From: a virus
IMG/VR virus record: IMGVR_UViG_3300042549_003835
Location: 1-33,533 of that record
DNA length: 33,533 nucleotides
Reading direction: 5' to 3' (one strand)
Of the stretch, positions 11,283-20,933 are shown piece after piece. Every line of letters starts with the position of its first letter. The stretch's first letter is position 1. The translations under genes and the position numbers were made by a program. The notes under the pieces are model-generated. The model had not been told where the DNA came from and made no database searches. It saw only the letters and a list, made by a program, of their open reading frames with translations.

Positions 11283-14221
11283 TAGAAAGTTCCTCCGTCA
11301 ATGGTAATATTGTCTATTGTTCCGCCAGTTATTGCAACTGCGGAAGGAATGTATGGGACGACCTGTGTCGCCCCAGTTCCAAAGATAATACCAAATCCGC
11401 TGGTAAGCAAGATGTTTCCATTGTATACGGCAAGTTTATTTGTAGAAGTCCCAGAGACAGCACCACCAATACCAACCCTGCCATCAGCACCGACAATAAA
11501 CGGAGTTGCGTCTGGGGTTGTTTCATCTTCAACGACAAGGCAAGCACCAGAGCCAGTCTGAGTTAGTCTTACAAGTGGCAGTGCAGAACCAGAACCGCTT
11601 TTTATTGCAAGTTTTGCATCAAGAACCCAAGGACTTGCAGGATTATTGCTTACCCCGATTCCGACATTTCCGTTGGCATCAATTATTGTAGCATCAGAAT
11701 CTGGATTTGCTTGGTCTTCGATTACCAAGGAGTATGCTGTTGAGATTGACGACTGATTAGTTATACGAAGAGCGGGAAGCGTAGCCGTTGTTAAGGTAAC
11801 AATTGCCTGTGGCTGTGTAAATGTATTTCCATTTTGGAGTGATGCAAGAACCTTCCAAGCACCAGTTCCATCACGGAAGTTTAGATTAGCACCACCAGTT
11901 GTAATCCAAAGGTCTCCAGCAGTTGTTGCTGATGTGCTTGTCCCTCCGATTCCAATATTTAAACCAGCCGCACCTCCAACAGGTGTAAAGTTTACTTTCC
12001 CAGTAAATGTATCACCAGCAATTTTTGCATAAGAATTTAAGTTTGGATACAAGTCTAGCAAGAATTTGCCAGTAGAAGAGTCAAAAACCAATCCATATTT
12101 TGTTACGCCGCTTGGGTCAAACGAAAACGAGAAAGCCTTCTCACGGATTAACTCTTGTATTAAAGATGGAATAAGACCACGCTTTACCACTGGCTCGTCA
12201 TAACTGTTTGACTTATTTTTCGTGAACTCGTAATTAACTGAATTACTGCTCCACATTATGTCGCTCCAAGATGGCATGACAGTTCCAGAATCAAAAGAAA
12301 CACCAGCACTTGCACTTATCCCCTCTAACAAGTCTTGGTATGTCCAGTTATAAACATCTAAAGATTCGTCAGCATATACGGAAAGTCTATCTCCGTAAGC
12401 CTCTGTTCCAAGATACCAATTTGGCACTGTTTGCGTCCAAGAGTGCATACTTGGCCCACTTCTTGTGCCAAATTCAACAACTCCAGTATTTAATCTAAAT
12501 AAATATTTAGAAAAACTTACGCTTATTGTTACAGTTCCGCTTGATGCATTTCCAAATCCATCATCTTTTGACCAAGTTCCTTGAAAGTATACCATCGGCA
12601 TCGGCTGATTAGAATAAGGAAACACCCAAGAGTTTGACTCCCTTATTGTTACAAAGTTATTTCCGCCGCCAGAGCCTCCATTGTATATTCTTAAGAAACT
12701 TCCGTCAAAATCTGTATGTGGCTCACTGCCTCCGTCAACCTTTTGAAGTTGAAAGAAGTTATGATTATGCCCAACATCCGACTTGTTAGCAAGTGATGTA
12801 TCAACTTGTAAAGTAGAGTATACGCCAATGTTAGACCTTGCTTGCGAAGCATCCGTTATTCCAGAAAGGTTTCCACTTTTTGTAAGATAATTGCTAAGGT
12901 CTGGGTTTGAACCAGAAAGAGATTCCCAATAAGACGGATGTAAAACTGGGTCGTATCCAGCCGCACCAACTGCGACTATCATTCTGTAGATTTTGCCTTC
13001 GTAATATACTTGGTTTCCGACAGTGTATGTCAGACCATTGTTATAGTCTGGAATATTGTTTCCGTCAAGTTCAACTGGAGTCCAAGTGCCGTCTTTTCTT
13101 GCATACTGAATTCCGTTAATCGGGGCTTCTGTTACTAGTGACGGAAGTTCTGTGGGAGAAAATGTCTGATTATCAATCAAGTCATTTACAATAGTAATCG
13201 GCCCTTGGTATGCCGTATGCTTTCCAGCAGAATTACTGACCTCGACCTCTATCGTGGCTGACACGGATGATGCACCAGCAAGAATGTCTTCGACTTCTTC
13301 GTTGTTAAGGCTTAAGAAGCCGTATTTAGACTTGAAACCAACAAGGCCAGTTGAGGAAACAGAGAGTGTCTCGACAGGGCCAGATGTTCTGCTAACATCC
13401 CAGTCGAAAGGCCCGACCTTTAGTGCCGAGTATGTGCTTCCTGTCGGGGTAACAGAGGTATCATTTATTCCGACCAATGTCAGTTCGTTCAGCAACTCGT
13501 CAGATGTTGCGTTGATTGAAATTGGGCCAGTAGTTAGCGTCCCGTTTGAAATTACAAAACTTCCATACTTCGGCTGTGGCTTAATTGAGACACGGGTGAT
13601 GGCTGGAGATGGATAAGAGATTACTATTGTCGGGGCAGGACTGTCGGTAAATGTCTCTTGATAAGCGACAGGAATAACCTTTGGCTTTATGTGTTGAACA
13701 TCCTTTGAGGTCGGAGAACCAACAATAATTCTCTTGTTTAAGGTTGTTGATGTTGGTCTTAGGTTTGTTGAGTCGCAAGTTATTTCAGAGCGAACCCCTG
13801 CCACATTAAACACAATTCTATATGTAAATCCATTGACAAAAGACACCACAACGCCGCCAGCGGCGGCAATTGATGGCATACTATTTATCAATGAATTTAC
13901 TGAAACTGGAACTTGCGTTGTGCTTGTAATTGGTGTCAAGAAAGGAACTTCAACAGTATCCCCCCCATATCCAAAAATAAGGTAGCCAGTAGATGGCTTT
14001 TGGTCGTTTCTGCCAACGGCAACCCTTACAATAGAGTTTGGCTCAAACTCCACTTCTTCCATGAAGGACAAACCTTTTGATGTAGAAACAAGGTGAACCT
14101 CTATTCCGACACTATCACCCTGCTTAAGCGTTGGAAGTATTGCAAGGGATTGTGCCTCCCACCCCGTAAGGAGTGAGTTGTTCTGTCCGTCAATCCAGAG
14201 CGTTAGAAGTGGAGTTGGCAT
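11282..14221 (-). CDS. Large tail fibre protein, paralogue of the next gene
   Basis: 979 residues. Residues 1-360 are paralogous to the N-terminus of the 577-residue neighbour (TLWID, LKQGDSVGIEVHLVST, FKSKYGFLSLNNEEVEDILA, TIVNDLIDN), with two copies of a beta domain containing a y/fxIVFNVA strand. A tryptophan-ended module follows at 392-434 (NNGLTYTVGNQVYYEGKIYR ... AGYDPVLHPSYW), similar to ChtBD3/CBM5_12 carbohydrate-binding modules. Then come the fibre motif ARSNIG (461-466), a long beta region, and a C-terminal section with GDLWITTGGANLNFRDGTG and NVGIG-type repeats. Likely host-binding fibre. It joins both neighbours by TAATG. Confidence 0.75.
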   Translation of the reverse strand: MPTPLLTLWIDGQNNSLLTGWEAQSLAILPTLKQGDSVGIEVHLVSTSKGLSFMEEVEFEPNSIVRVAVGRNDQKPSTGYLIFGYGGDTVEVPFLTPITSTTQVPVSVNSLINSMPSIAAAGGVVVSFVNGFTYRIVFNVAGVRSEITCDSTNLRPTSTTLNKRIIVGSPTSKDVQHIKPKVIPVAYQETFTDSPAPTIVISYPSPAITRVSIKPQPKYGSFVISNGTLTTGPISINATSDELLNELTLVGINDTSVTPTGSTYSALKVGPFDWDVSRTSGPVETLSVSSTGLVGFKSKYGFLSLNNEEVEDILAGASSVSATIEVEVSNSAGKHTAYQGPITIVNDLIDNQTFSPTELPSLVTEAPINGIQYARKDGTWTPVELDGNNIPDYNNGLTYTVGNQVYYEGKIYRMIVAVGAAGYDPVLHPSYWESLSGSNPDLSNYLTKSGNLSGITDASQARSNIGVYSTLQVDTSLANKSDVGHNHNFFQLQKVDGGSEPHTDFDGSFLRIYNGGSGGGNNFVTIRESNSWVFPYSNQPMPMVYFQGTWSKDDGFGNASSGTVTISVSFSKYLFRLNTGVVEFGTRSGPSMHSWTQTVPNWYLGTEAYGDRLSVYADESLDVYNWTYQDLLEGISASAGVSFDSGTVMPSWSDIMWSSNSVNYEFTKNKSNSYDEPVVKRGLIPSLIQELIREKAFSFSFDPSGVTKYGLVFDSSTGKFLLDLYPNLNSYAKIAGDTFTGKVNFTPVGGAAGLNIGIGGTSTSATTAGDLWITTGGANLNFRDGTGAWKVLASLQNGNTFTQPQAIVTLTTATLPALRITNQSSISTAYSLVIEDQANPDSDATIIDANGNVGIGVSNNPASPWVLDAKLAIKSGSGSALPLVRLTQTGSGACLVVEDETTPDATPFIVGADGRVGIGGAVSGTSTNKLAVYNGNILLTSGFGIIFGTGATQVVPYIPSAVAITGGTIDNITIDGGTF

Positions 14222-15954
14222 TAAACTGTAACTATGTTATATTGAGTGCCGTTGATAGTTTCAACAACAATCGTTGCAAGAACCCAACTTCCGTCTTTTC
14301 TTAAATAATATTCACCATTAGATGGTGCATCCGCAAATGTAACTGGTGCTGTGGAAATTTCAGTTCCGTCCGTAAAACTTACCGATGGGACTGTCAATGC
14401 ACCGACATAGAGAACATCTAAGATAGTATGAGTGTGTCCCGTATCAGACTTAAATCCAAGTGCCGTATTAAACGCTACCTCCGTAACATAATCTCCAGCA
14501 CTAAAGTTAATAATGTCAGAAATGCTATGAGTGTGTCCATACGGGGTCTTCGCATCAAGGGATGTCTGGAGGTCAATTATGTCAGATATGTCGTGGCCGT
14601 GAACTGCGGCGGCCCTTGTGTCTACAAGCAGGTGAATGCTCGTAGTTGACATGAACGGGTCTGTTCCGCTTGCGTTAGCAGAAACAATGGCATCAACTTG
14701 GTCTTGCGTAAAAGAACTTACTTCAAGTTGTGCAATTCTTGCCTCAAGAAGCGTGTCTGTCGTTGATAGACCAGAAATATCAGAAGTCCCGACAGCACCG
14801 ATGTTGTTTCTTGCCTGTAGTCTTTCATTGGCGTTAAGAGATTGGCTCGTATCAAATCTTACGACAGAATCGGCTGGCATCAACTCGCCCCACTGAACCG
14901 TGGTATAAGAGTCGTTGTCAATAAGGTCGTTCAGTATATTAACATTTGTCTGGAAAAGAGTCTGCCTTGTATTGTCGGCAAAAATCTCAAGTTCCATGCT
15001 GGTCGTAACGGATGTTCTTCCAGCAAGGAGGTCTTCGACCTCTGCGGTGTTTAAACTGAGAACGCCATACTTTGAGTTGAAAGAGATGATACCACCATCG
15101 TTTATGTCCATCCCTGCGACAGAGGAGTTAGATGTGGAAATATCCCAAGAGAACCTTCCCGTCTTGATACAACCCCAAGATACGAAGTTAGCAACAAGAG
15201 TCAAGGCAGAAACGATTTCAGCGGCATTCGCATCAATCGAGATTGGGAATGTCATAAAGTTACCAGACCCAATAGAGAATGTCAAAAGGAATGTTCCGTC
15301 CCTTGGCTCGGGTGCAATAGAGACTCTCCATACGCTTGAGTCTCCAGAGAACGCCTGTTGATGGATAACAGCCACATTTCCCGCAGAAGGAGACTGGCTA
15401 ACAAATGATGTTATGTTAGCGACAGGTGCTTGCTTGATGTGTATCTGGTATATCTGCTTAATTAAGGCAGTTCCTGTCCTTGCGTTATTAACGCCAATTG
15501 AGGAAGATGGAAATAGTTCATTAGACCCAACCGTTAGCGTATAAGATGGAATCTTGGCAACATTAAAGACCACTCGGTATGAGGTGCTAATCTTAGTAAC
15601 CGTAACACCGCCATCGGCGGTGATTGAGGCAAGTGCATTTAAGGCATCTTGAACTTGTAGTGCGGTTGCCGCAAATCCCAATGATGCTGTCTCACTTGGC
15701 CCGTAAGACAGTTTGAACGAACCAGCGGTTGGTGCTATGTCTATAGCACCGATAGCCAGTGTCATCGCCGCTGAAGGGGGGAATTCGACCTCGCTCATTG
15801 AGCCCCCTTGGAAGGTGGAAACCCAATGGACTTCAACGCCAATGGTATCCCCCTGCTTTAAGACTGGAATTGTTGCGGAAGATACTGACTGCCAACCAGA
15901 TAGAAGTCTGCTGGATGCTGAGTCAATCCAAAGGGTTAATGAGGGATTTGGCAT
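14221..15954 (-). CDS. Tail fibre protein, short paralogue
   Basis: 577 residues. The N-terminal 360 residues share order and motifs with the 979-residue neighbour (MPNPSLTLWIDSASSRLLSG; LKQGDTIGVEVHWVST; FNSKYGVLSLNTAEVEDLLA; NILNDLIDND). Both contain the domain pattern with AxxVQDALNAL and a following VTVTKISTSYRVVFNV strand, found twice. Next come the fibre motif ARNNIG, a helix, two GHxHxISDII segments and a final domain (GEYYLRKDGSWVLATIVVET) resembling the linker that precedes the carbohydrate module in the paralogue. A TTGACA box lies 15 bases before the ATG. It may be a connector or a shorter fibre isoform. Confidence 0.7.
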   Translation of the reverse strand: MPNPSLTLWIDSASSRLLSGWQSVSSATIPVLKQGDTIGVEVHWVSTFQGGSMSEVEFPPSAAMTLAIGAIDIAPTAGSFKLSYGPSETASLGFAATALQVQDALNALASITADGGVTVTKISTSYRVVFNVAKIPSYTLTVGSNELFPSSSIGVNNARTGTALIKQIYQIHIKQAPVANITSFVSQSPSAGNVAVIHQQAFSGDSSVWRVSIAPEPRDGTFLLTFSIGSGNFMTFPISIDANAAEIVSALTLVANFVSWGCIKTGRFSWDISTSNSSVAGMDINDGGIISFNSKYGVLSLNTAEVEDLLAGRTSVTTSMELEIFADNTRQTLFQTNVNILNDLIDNDSYTTVQWGELMPADSVVRFDTSQSLNANERLQARNNIGAVGTSDISGLSTTDTLLEARIAQLEVSSFTQDQVDAIVSANASGTDPFMSTTSIHLLVDTRAAAVHGHDISDIIDLQTSLDAKTPYGHTHSISDIINFSAGDYVTEVAFNTALGFKSDTGHTHTILDVLYVGALTVPSVSFTDGTEISTAPVTFADAPSNGEYYLRKDGSWVLATIVVETINGTQYNIVTV

Positions 15955-15987
15955 TTGATAATGGGTTTATGTCAACAAAATCGCATT

Positions 15988-17370
15988 TTATTCAAACGAA
16001 GAAGCAACTGCCGCAATTCCGATTACAGTCCTTGGGCCAGCCGTATAAGTTGTTTCAGCAACCTTCCAAGGTGTAGTCGAAGAATATGATGAATCTGCGG
16101 TATTAAATGTCGCTGTTCTGAACGAATACGACATTGGGTAAAAGACTTTTTGATAATACACATTTGTAATTGTTTCGCCCGTCTGAGGGTCTGTATAAGT
16201 AACCTCTTCTTTCTTCCAATACCAACTTTGCTGAGAAACTAAAAACCTTAATGTAAATTTTCTTGAATGGAATGTCGGGCAATTGTAGTATGCATAAACT
16301 TCAAATTTTCCTTCATATGATGGAAAAGTATTGTTATTATTCGGGTCTGTATCACCGCCAAAAGCACCAGTGTCGGTTGCGTATGCATTGAATTCAAATC
16401 TGTTTAGATAACTAGACGCACTCCAGTTGTGAGGTTCTTGTTGCCCAATTCTAATGCTTCTTGTTACAAGTTCAATTTCTGAGTCTGGTGCTTCCTGCCA
16501 CATCTCAATTGAAAAACCATAAGACTCAAAAAACACATTTGGATTTGGCTGTCTGTCGTATGCTAAATCTCTAAGAAATGGAAAACCTCCATTACCCAAG
16601 AAATAGCCATTTACATAATCAGTAAAGGCCCATTGCCTGTCGGCAATGTCTCTGTATTCCTTTGCAGTTGAACTATTTGTCTTTGCTATCTGTGCTTTAT
16701 GTATACCCTTCTGTCTATGCTTTTTTCTTCCTCCAAAAGAGTCCTTTTCCCAAAAGTCATAAACTCTTTCATCATAAGGCCCGCCCTCAAAAACAGAAGT
16801 AACTCTAGTTAATGAATTTTTATAGTAATTTGAGTATGGAAAATATATATATTCATCTGGGTTCGTATTGCTTGAGTTTCTTGTATTTGAGTCGTCAACA
16901 ACTTGACCAGTCTTGTTATCAATAGAACCCCAACCTCCACTTTTTTTACGCATTGGGATTGTGAATGTAGTTCCAGTTATCCCGTTTGCCTCAAAGTAAA
17001 GTTCCCATGTTCTTATTCCATCATTGTCCTCTTCCTCATTTGGAGGAGCAGTTCCCCCAAAGTATCTTGGACTAGCAAGATATATGTAGTATTTGGAATA
17101 CTTAGTTGGGTCTCCGACCTCATACCATACCTTGTCCCCTATTTGATATTTTCTTGAGGGACTCCACTCAAGTGCGTAATACTTGTCATATGTCCATCCA
17201 GCGTTTTCTGGAGGGGGCTGTGTGTTTGCCTTGACATAAAGAGAGTTGGCCCTGTAACCGCTTGTTATGCCGTATTGTTTGTAAGAAACCTTACTGCCAA
17301 ATTCATACTTTCCAGCATTATTGTCATTAAGAGACCATTCTGGATATGGCTCTGTTGGTGGTGCTGGCAT
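15988..17370 (-). CDS. Distal tail protein with aromatic modules
   Basis: 460 residues, extremely rich in Tyr, Asn, Thr and Trp. The N-terminal part has WSLNDNNAGKYEFGSKVSYK and WSPSRKYQIGDKVWY ... YIYLASPRYFGGTAPP, two module-like segments resembling carbohydrate-binding ChtBD3/CBM5_12 units. The C-terminal half contains sheet-like Tyr-rich segments, including a hairpin TYTDPQTGETITNVYY. No enzyme motif was seen. It lies between the tape-measure side tail genes and the fibres, so an adhesin or distal tail protein is likely. Confidence 0.55.
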   Translation of the reverse strand: MPAPPTEPYPEWSLNDNNAGKYEFGSKVSYKQYGITSGYRANSLYVKANTQPPPENAGWTYDKYYALEWSPSRKYQIGDKVWYEVGDPTKYSKYYIYLASPRYFGGTAPPNEEEDNDGIRTWELYFEANGITGTTFTIPMRKKSGGWGSIDNKTGQVVDDSNTRNSSNTNPDEYIYFPYSNYYKNSLTRVTSVFEGGPYDERVYDFWEKDSFGGRKKHRQKGIHKAQIAKTNSSTAKEYRDIADRQWAFTDYVNGYFLGNGGFPFLRDLAYDRQPNPNVFFESYGFSIEMWQEAPDSEIELVTRSIRIGQQEPHNWSASSYLNRFEFNAYATDTGAFGGDTDPNNNNTFPSYEGKFEVYAYYNCPTFHSRKFTLRFLVSQQSWYWKKEEVTYTDPQTGETITNVYYQKVFYPMSYSFRTATFNTADSSYSSTTPWKVAETTYTAGPRTVIGIAAVASSFE

Positions 17371-17372
17371 AG

Positions 17373-18002
17373 TTAAACATTATACCACTGAAAATACATT
17401 ATGTTAGAGCCAACCTTAAATCTATTAACTCCAAGGTTTCCAGAAAGATGTATCTGCTGGACAATAACATCTGCGGACGATGATTGCGTTGCAGGGACTC
17501 CAATTACTGTCGCAAGAGGATAAGTGCTTTTATTACTACTGTCTTGCGGCAGAGTTGCCACATACTTTATTTCAAGGATGCTTGGGAAGGGCTTATTTCC
17601 TTCTGGCGTTGCTTCAATAACAATATATCCAGTCGTTCCAGTGATTCTAAGCAACGGGGGTAGATTATTTGTTAATGAATCTATATACTTCCCGTTTATC
17701 TTTGGAATTATACGATTGACAGTTCCAACGCTTACGCCAGCGTAAGCGAGACCTCCATCAATAAAGGCATTTACTTGAAAATTAAACGGAGCAGGGCCAG
17801 AACTGCTTGGCATATTGATTCTCATTACCGAGCCACCAGCATAGTTTGCAATCTGATAGCCGTTTCCAAACCTCGGAGTGCTATTGTCAATGCCTTGAAT
17901 TATCTTACCCATAAACGCTGGCGTAAGCGTTTGGTTTGGCCTTATGCTTGGAAGATAAGCCGAGTGTGGGCTTCTTGTGTTTTGATTGTCGCCGAGTCCC
18001 AT
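17373..18002 (-). CDS. Hypothetical tail protein, 209 aa
   Basis: 209 residues from the ATG at 18002, one base after the neighbour's stop. It starts MGLGDNQNTRSPHSAYLPSI. It is beta-rich with low charge (NGYQIANYAGGSVMRINMPS; NNLPPLLRITGTTGYIVIEA; ADVIVQQIHLSGNLGVNRF), typical of virion surface or fibre-associated proteins. The pattern ppLLRITGTTGYIVIE occurs in capsid- or tail-decorating proteins but no specific family was recognised. Position after the tape measure supports a distal tail role. Confidence 0.5.
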   Translation of the reverse strand: MGLGDNQNTRSPHSAYLPSIRPNQTLTPAFMGKIIQGIDNSTPRFGNGYQIANYAGGSVMRINMPSSSGPAPFNFQVNAFIDGGLAYAGVSVGTVNRIIPKINGKYIDSLTNNLPPLLRITGTTGYIVIEATPEGNKPFPSILEIKYVATLPQDSSNKSTYPLATVIGVPATQSSSADVIVQQIHLSGNLGVNRFKVGSNIMYFQWYNV

Positions 18003-18003
18003 A

Positions 18004-18717
18004 TTAACTCAATTGTTCATACATATCGACATTGTGAGGCTTACCAAGGACTGATAATGTGAAGTCGAGGTCTACCTTGAATATGTTTGCATATTCATTT
18101 ACTGATGTGCTGGTTAACAGCCAAGAAAGTTTAGCAACAGATGCGTTGAGGTATGCAGGGCCAAAGGATGGGGTTGCAGTCCACTTGCCGAGACCGCCAA
18201 TTGACTTCTTGAACCATAACTCCTTTGACTTGGTATAGAAGGAAACCTTGCAAGAACCGCTTGGAGCAACGAACTGTTCAACTGCTGGGACTTTGGGATG
18301 CTTTGGGCCGAAACTAACAAAGTAACCCTGTTCGTCAAGTCGAATCTTCGTCTTCTCCTTGTTAGCCATAGTTACCCAAGAGTCAAACTTTGGGTGAAAT
18401 CGGATGCTCTGCTCTGATGCCGCACCACTCATAGTCCACTCTGGGTCTGTCATAACGCCATTTTCAATTCCAACATATTTTGCAGTAGTGGTGGCTATCC
18501 CGTTCCTTCCATATGTAGTCTCAACATCCCAGCAGGTCAGTCTGGCATCGTTTGGATGTGAAGACAATCTTGACACAGGAATATTCGGTGAGGCCGTGCC
18601 GCTATGTGATAGTTTAAATATGGCTACACCCTCAAGCAGTCCACGGCCATTGTTGGTGATATTCCAGTCTGGCTGTTCGATTAAACCAGCAATATTTCCG
18701 AATGATTGATAAGCCAT
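18004..18717 (-). CDS. Hypothetical distal tail protein downstream of tape measure
   Basis: 237 residues from the ATG at 18717. Mixed beta protein (NITNNGRGLLEGVAIFKLSH; CWDVETTYGRNGIATTTAKY; KTKIRLDEQGYFVSFGPKHP; SCKVSFYTKSKELWFKKSIG) without low-complexity regions. In siphoviruses the gene after the tape measure usually encodes the distal tail (Dit-like) or minor tail protein. The size fits, but no Dit motif was recognised. It is separated from the tape measure gene by only 5 bases and has no Shine-Dalgarno site. Confidence 0.55.
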   Translation of the reverse strand: MAYQSFGNIAGLIEQPDWNITNNGRGLLEGVAIFKLSHSGTASPNIPVSRLSSHPNDARLTCWDVETTYGRNGIATTTAKYVGIENGVMTDPEWTMSGAASEQSIRFHPKFDSWVTMANKEKTKIRLDEQGYFVSFGPKHPKVPAVEQFVAPSGSCKVSFYTKSKELWFKKSIGGLGKWTATPSFGPAYLNASVAKLSWLLTSTSVNEYANIFKVDLDFTLSVLGKPHNVDMYEQLS

Positions 18718-18722
18718 TAGTG

Positions 18723-20933
18723 TTAGTCTTTTATGTTTCGTCCTTGTAGTTGAAGTGGGTAGTATTGGAAATTCTTTCCAGACTGACCAGAGGAGTCAAG
18801 AATTGCCTCATACATTTTCTTTAGATAATTAAGTTGCTCTTTGTTAATGTCAATAAGATTATTTGTCTCGCTGATACCGCCACCCATACCCGCCTTGGCG
18901 GCGTTGGATGAAACAAAGTTATATTGCATTGCCATCAGTTTGTCCATTTCACCAGCCGCTCCAAAGGTCTTCTTTTGAATTACATCTTTTTGCTTTTCCT
19001 TTTCTGCGTGTGTAGCCAATGGGTTTTGCTCCATTATGGCAAGTTTTTCCTCTTCACGCTTAATACCCTCAATCTGGAACTCAAGTTCCTTGGTCTGCTG
19101 GTCAATGGCTGACACGCCTTTAATCTTGTCAGCATATCTTTCTCTTTCACGAACGGCATCAATTGCCGAAAGTTGCCTGTCTCTGTCAGCGTCAGAGATG
19201 ACCTTGTTTTGCTCCTTGGCCCACTGGTTAACCTTCATTTCTGCCCGCATTCTTGCTTGAGCGGATTCCTCTGCCTTGTTTTCAAGTTCGTTTTCACGGG
19301 CTTCATCTCTCTTGCTTGTGAAGCCTCCAGCCTCGACTGCGGCCTTTTCATCATCAGTAAACCCAAAGCCCTGTGCTTCCAAGTCTGCATACTTATCGCT
19401 TCGCTCGTTTGCAGTCATTCTAGAAAGTTGCAACTTTGCAAGTTCTTTTTCTGCCGTAACTTGTTTCTCTGTGGCAACTCTTGCCTCAAGCATATCTTTA
19501 GCAATCTGCGGGCCACCTTCAAGCATGATACGCTCTCTGTCAAGGGCAAGCCCCTGCTTCTTCAGTCTGTCCGCCTCACGCATATCCTCGACTGCGTTTG
19601 AGTCCTGTCTGACATCCCCCTTTTCGTCTGGGGCTAACTGTAGTTCCCTCAACTGTTTTTCAAGTTTGAGTTGCTCTTCCTTCTTTTTGTTAAAAGAATC
19701 CTGTATGCCATATAAAACCTTTAAATCATTTGCAGTATCCTTGCCGTCTTTTCTTTTTTGTTCTATTAATTCACGCTGTCTTCTTGCTTGGTCTGCTAAC
19801 ACTTCTTGTTGCAATTTAAGTTCTTTAAGTTCAGTTTCAGCCGCTTCCTTTGTTCCCTCCATACCAAGAGACTCTCCAAGGGCCATAACCGAAGCACCCC
19901 CTTTAAGGAGTCTCGATTCCATGTTTTTAACATCTTTGGGGTCAAATCCCTTGACCATTCTGGCCGCTCCATGCTTTATTCCGCTTGTTTCCATTGTCTT
20001 AAGCATTTCGGACTCTCTCTCCTTGTTCTTCTGTTCCATTTCCTCATCAGACAATAAACCGATTAGATTCTGACCCTTATCAACAAGCCATGAAAGGCCA
20101 CTCGACGCCGCTTGTATTGCCATTTTCACTGAACCAATTATTATTTCAACAAGCCCCATGATAACATCAATAACTACACCAAAGAACATCTTTGCACCTT
20201 GAACTACGATTGCAATAACTTGAACAATAACCCCCGCAAGTGCGGCTACGAATCCATAAATCGGCTTTAAGTCTTCGTTGATTTCGTCTAGGGCATCAAG
20301 CGTTTCTGAGTTATTTTTTGTTAGTGCATCGGAGTATACATATGCACCAGAAGCCGCCCCATCGGCGGCTTCCTTGCTTCGCTTAAGCATATCAACGACA
20401 GCATCTCCATTGCCAGCATACAACTCAGATACAGCCGCAGAACGCTCTCCTTCATCGCCGAATTTTCTTAGTCTTGCGTTAATTGCTTCAAACGCAACAT
20501 CAGTTCTGCCAGACCAAGAAATGATTTCCTGTTGGCTAAATCCGAGTTTCTGAAGCGTTCTTGATGCGTCCATCCCCGGCCTAGTAATAGCATTGTTGAT
20601 TGACTTTTCCAAAGCACCCATTGCCCCTCCAAGCCCGTTTGCATCCATACCAAAACTTTTAGCAACCTGTCTGAGTTGTCCAAGTTTATTAATTGGTATG
20701 TCAAATCTTGTTGACATTGTTATTATTTCCTTGGACTCATTTACAAGTTCTTGAGCCCCCTTTACGACAGCCATGATGGCCTCTTTCATCAGATTAAAGA
20801 CATTGAAGGACTTTAAAAGTTTACCAGTAAAGGCATCCGCAAGTTTTGTTGATGCGTCAGTAAGATTGCCAAGCGTTGCTTGGGCATTTATGTCCTTAAT
20901 CTTAAACCATGCTGTCCATGATGCTCCAGCCAT
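18723..20933 (-). CDS. Tape measure protein
   Basis: 736 residues. The N-terminal 200 residues have tape-measure features (ITMSTRFDIPINKLGQLRQV AK, GMDANGLGGAMGALEKS, a GxxTxxxF-like helix pattern). A hydrophobic stretch at about 226-275 (GFVAALAGVIVQVIAIVVQG; VVIDVIMGLVEIIIG) is followed by a long charged coiled coil (EQLKLEKQLRELQLAPDEKG and similar) to about residue 680. Known: tape measures set tail length and enter the host membrane on injection. At roughly 0.15 nm per residue the tail would be about 110 nm. The start shares TAATG with the chaperone-position gene. Confidence 0.85.
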   Translation of the reverse strand: MAGASWTAWFKIKDINAQATLGNLTDASTKLADAFTGKLLKSFNVFNLMKEAIMAVVKGAQELVNESKEIITMSTRFDIPINKLGQLRQVAKSFGMDANGLGGAMGALEKSINNAITRPGMDASRTLQKLGFSQQEIISWSGRTDVAFEAINARLRKFGDEGERSAAVSELYAGNGDAVVDMLKRSKEAADGAASGAYVYSDALTKNNSETLDALDEINEDLKPIYGFVAALAGVIVQVIAIVVQGAKMFFGVVIDVIMGLVEIIIGSVKMAIQAASSGLSWLVDKGQNLIGLLSDEEMEQKNKERESEMLKTMETSGIKHGAARMVKGFDPKDVKNMESRLLKGGASVMALGESLGMEGTKEAAETELKELKLQQEVLADQARRQRELIEQKRKDGKDTANDLKVLYGIQDSFNKKKEEQLKLEKQLRELQLAPDEKGDVRQDSNAVEDMREADRLKKQGLALDRERIMLEGGPQIAKDMLEARVATEKQVTAEKELAKLQLSRMTANERSDKYADLEAQGFGFTDDEKAAVEAGGFTSKRDEARENELENKAEESAQARMRAEMKVNQWAKEQNKVISDADRDRQLSAIDAVRERERYADKIKGVSAIDQQTKELEFQIEGIKREEEKLAIMEQNPLATHAEKEKQKDVIQKKTFGAAGEMDKLMAMQYNFVSSNAAKAGMGGGISETNNLIDINKEQLNYLKKMYEAILDSSGQSGKNFQYYPLQLQGRNIKD

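Noticed and set aside
19276-20073. 265-residue plus-strand open frame opposite the tape measure gene.
   Set aside because: Ser/Cys/Phe-rich composition is what the reverse complement of a Glu/Lys-rich coiled-coil gene gives; it has no start signal and opposes a clear gene.
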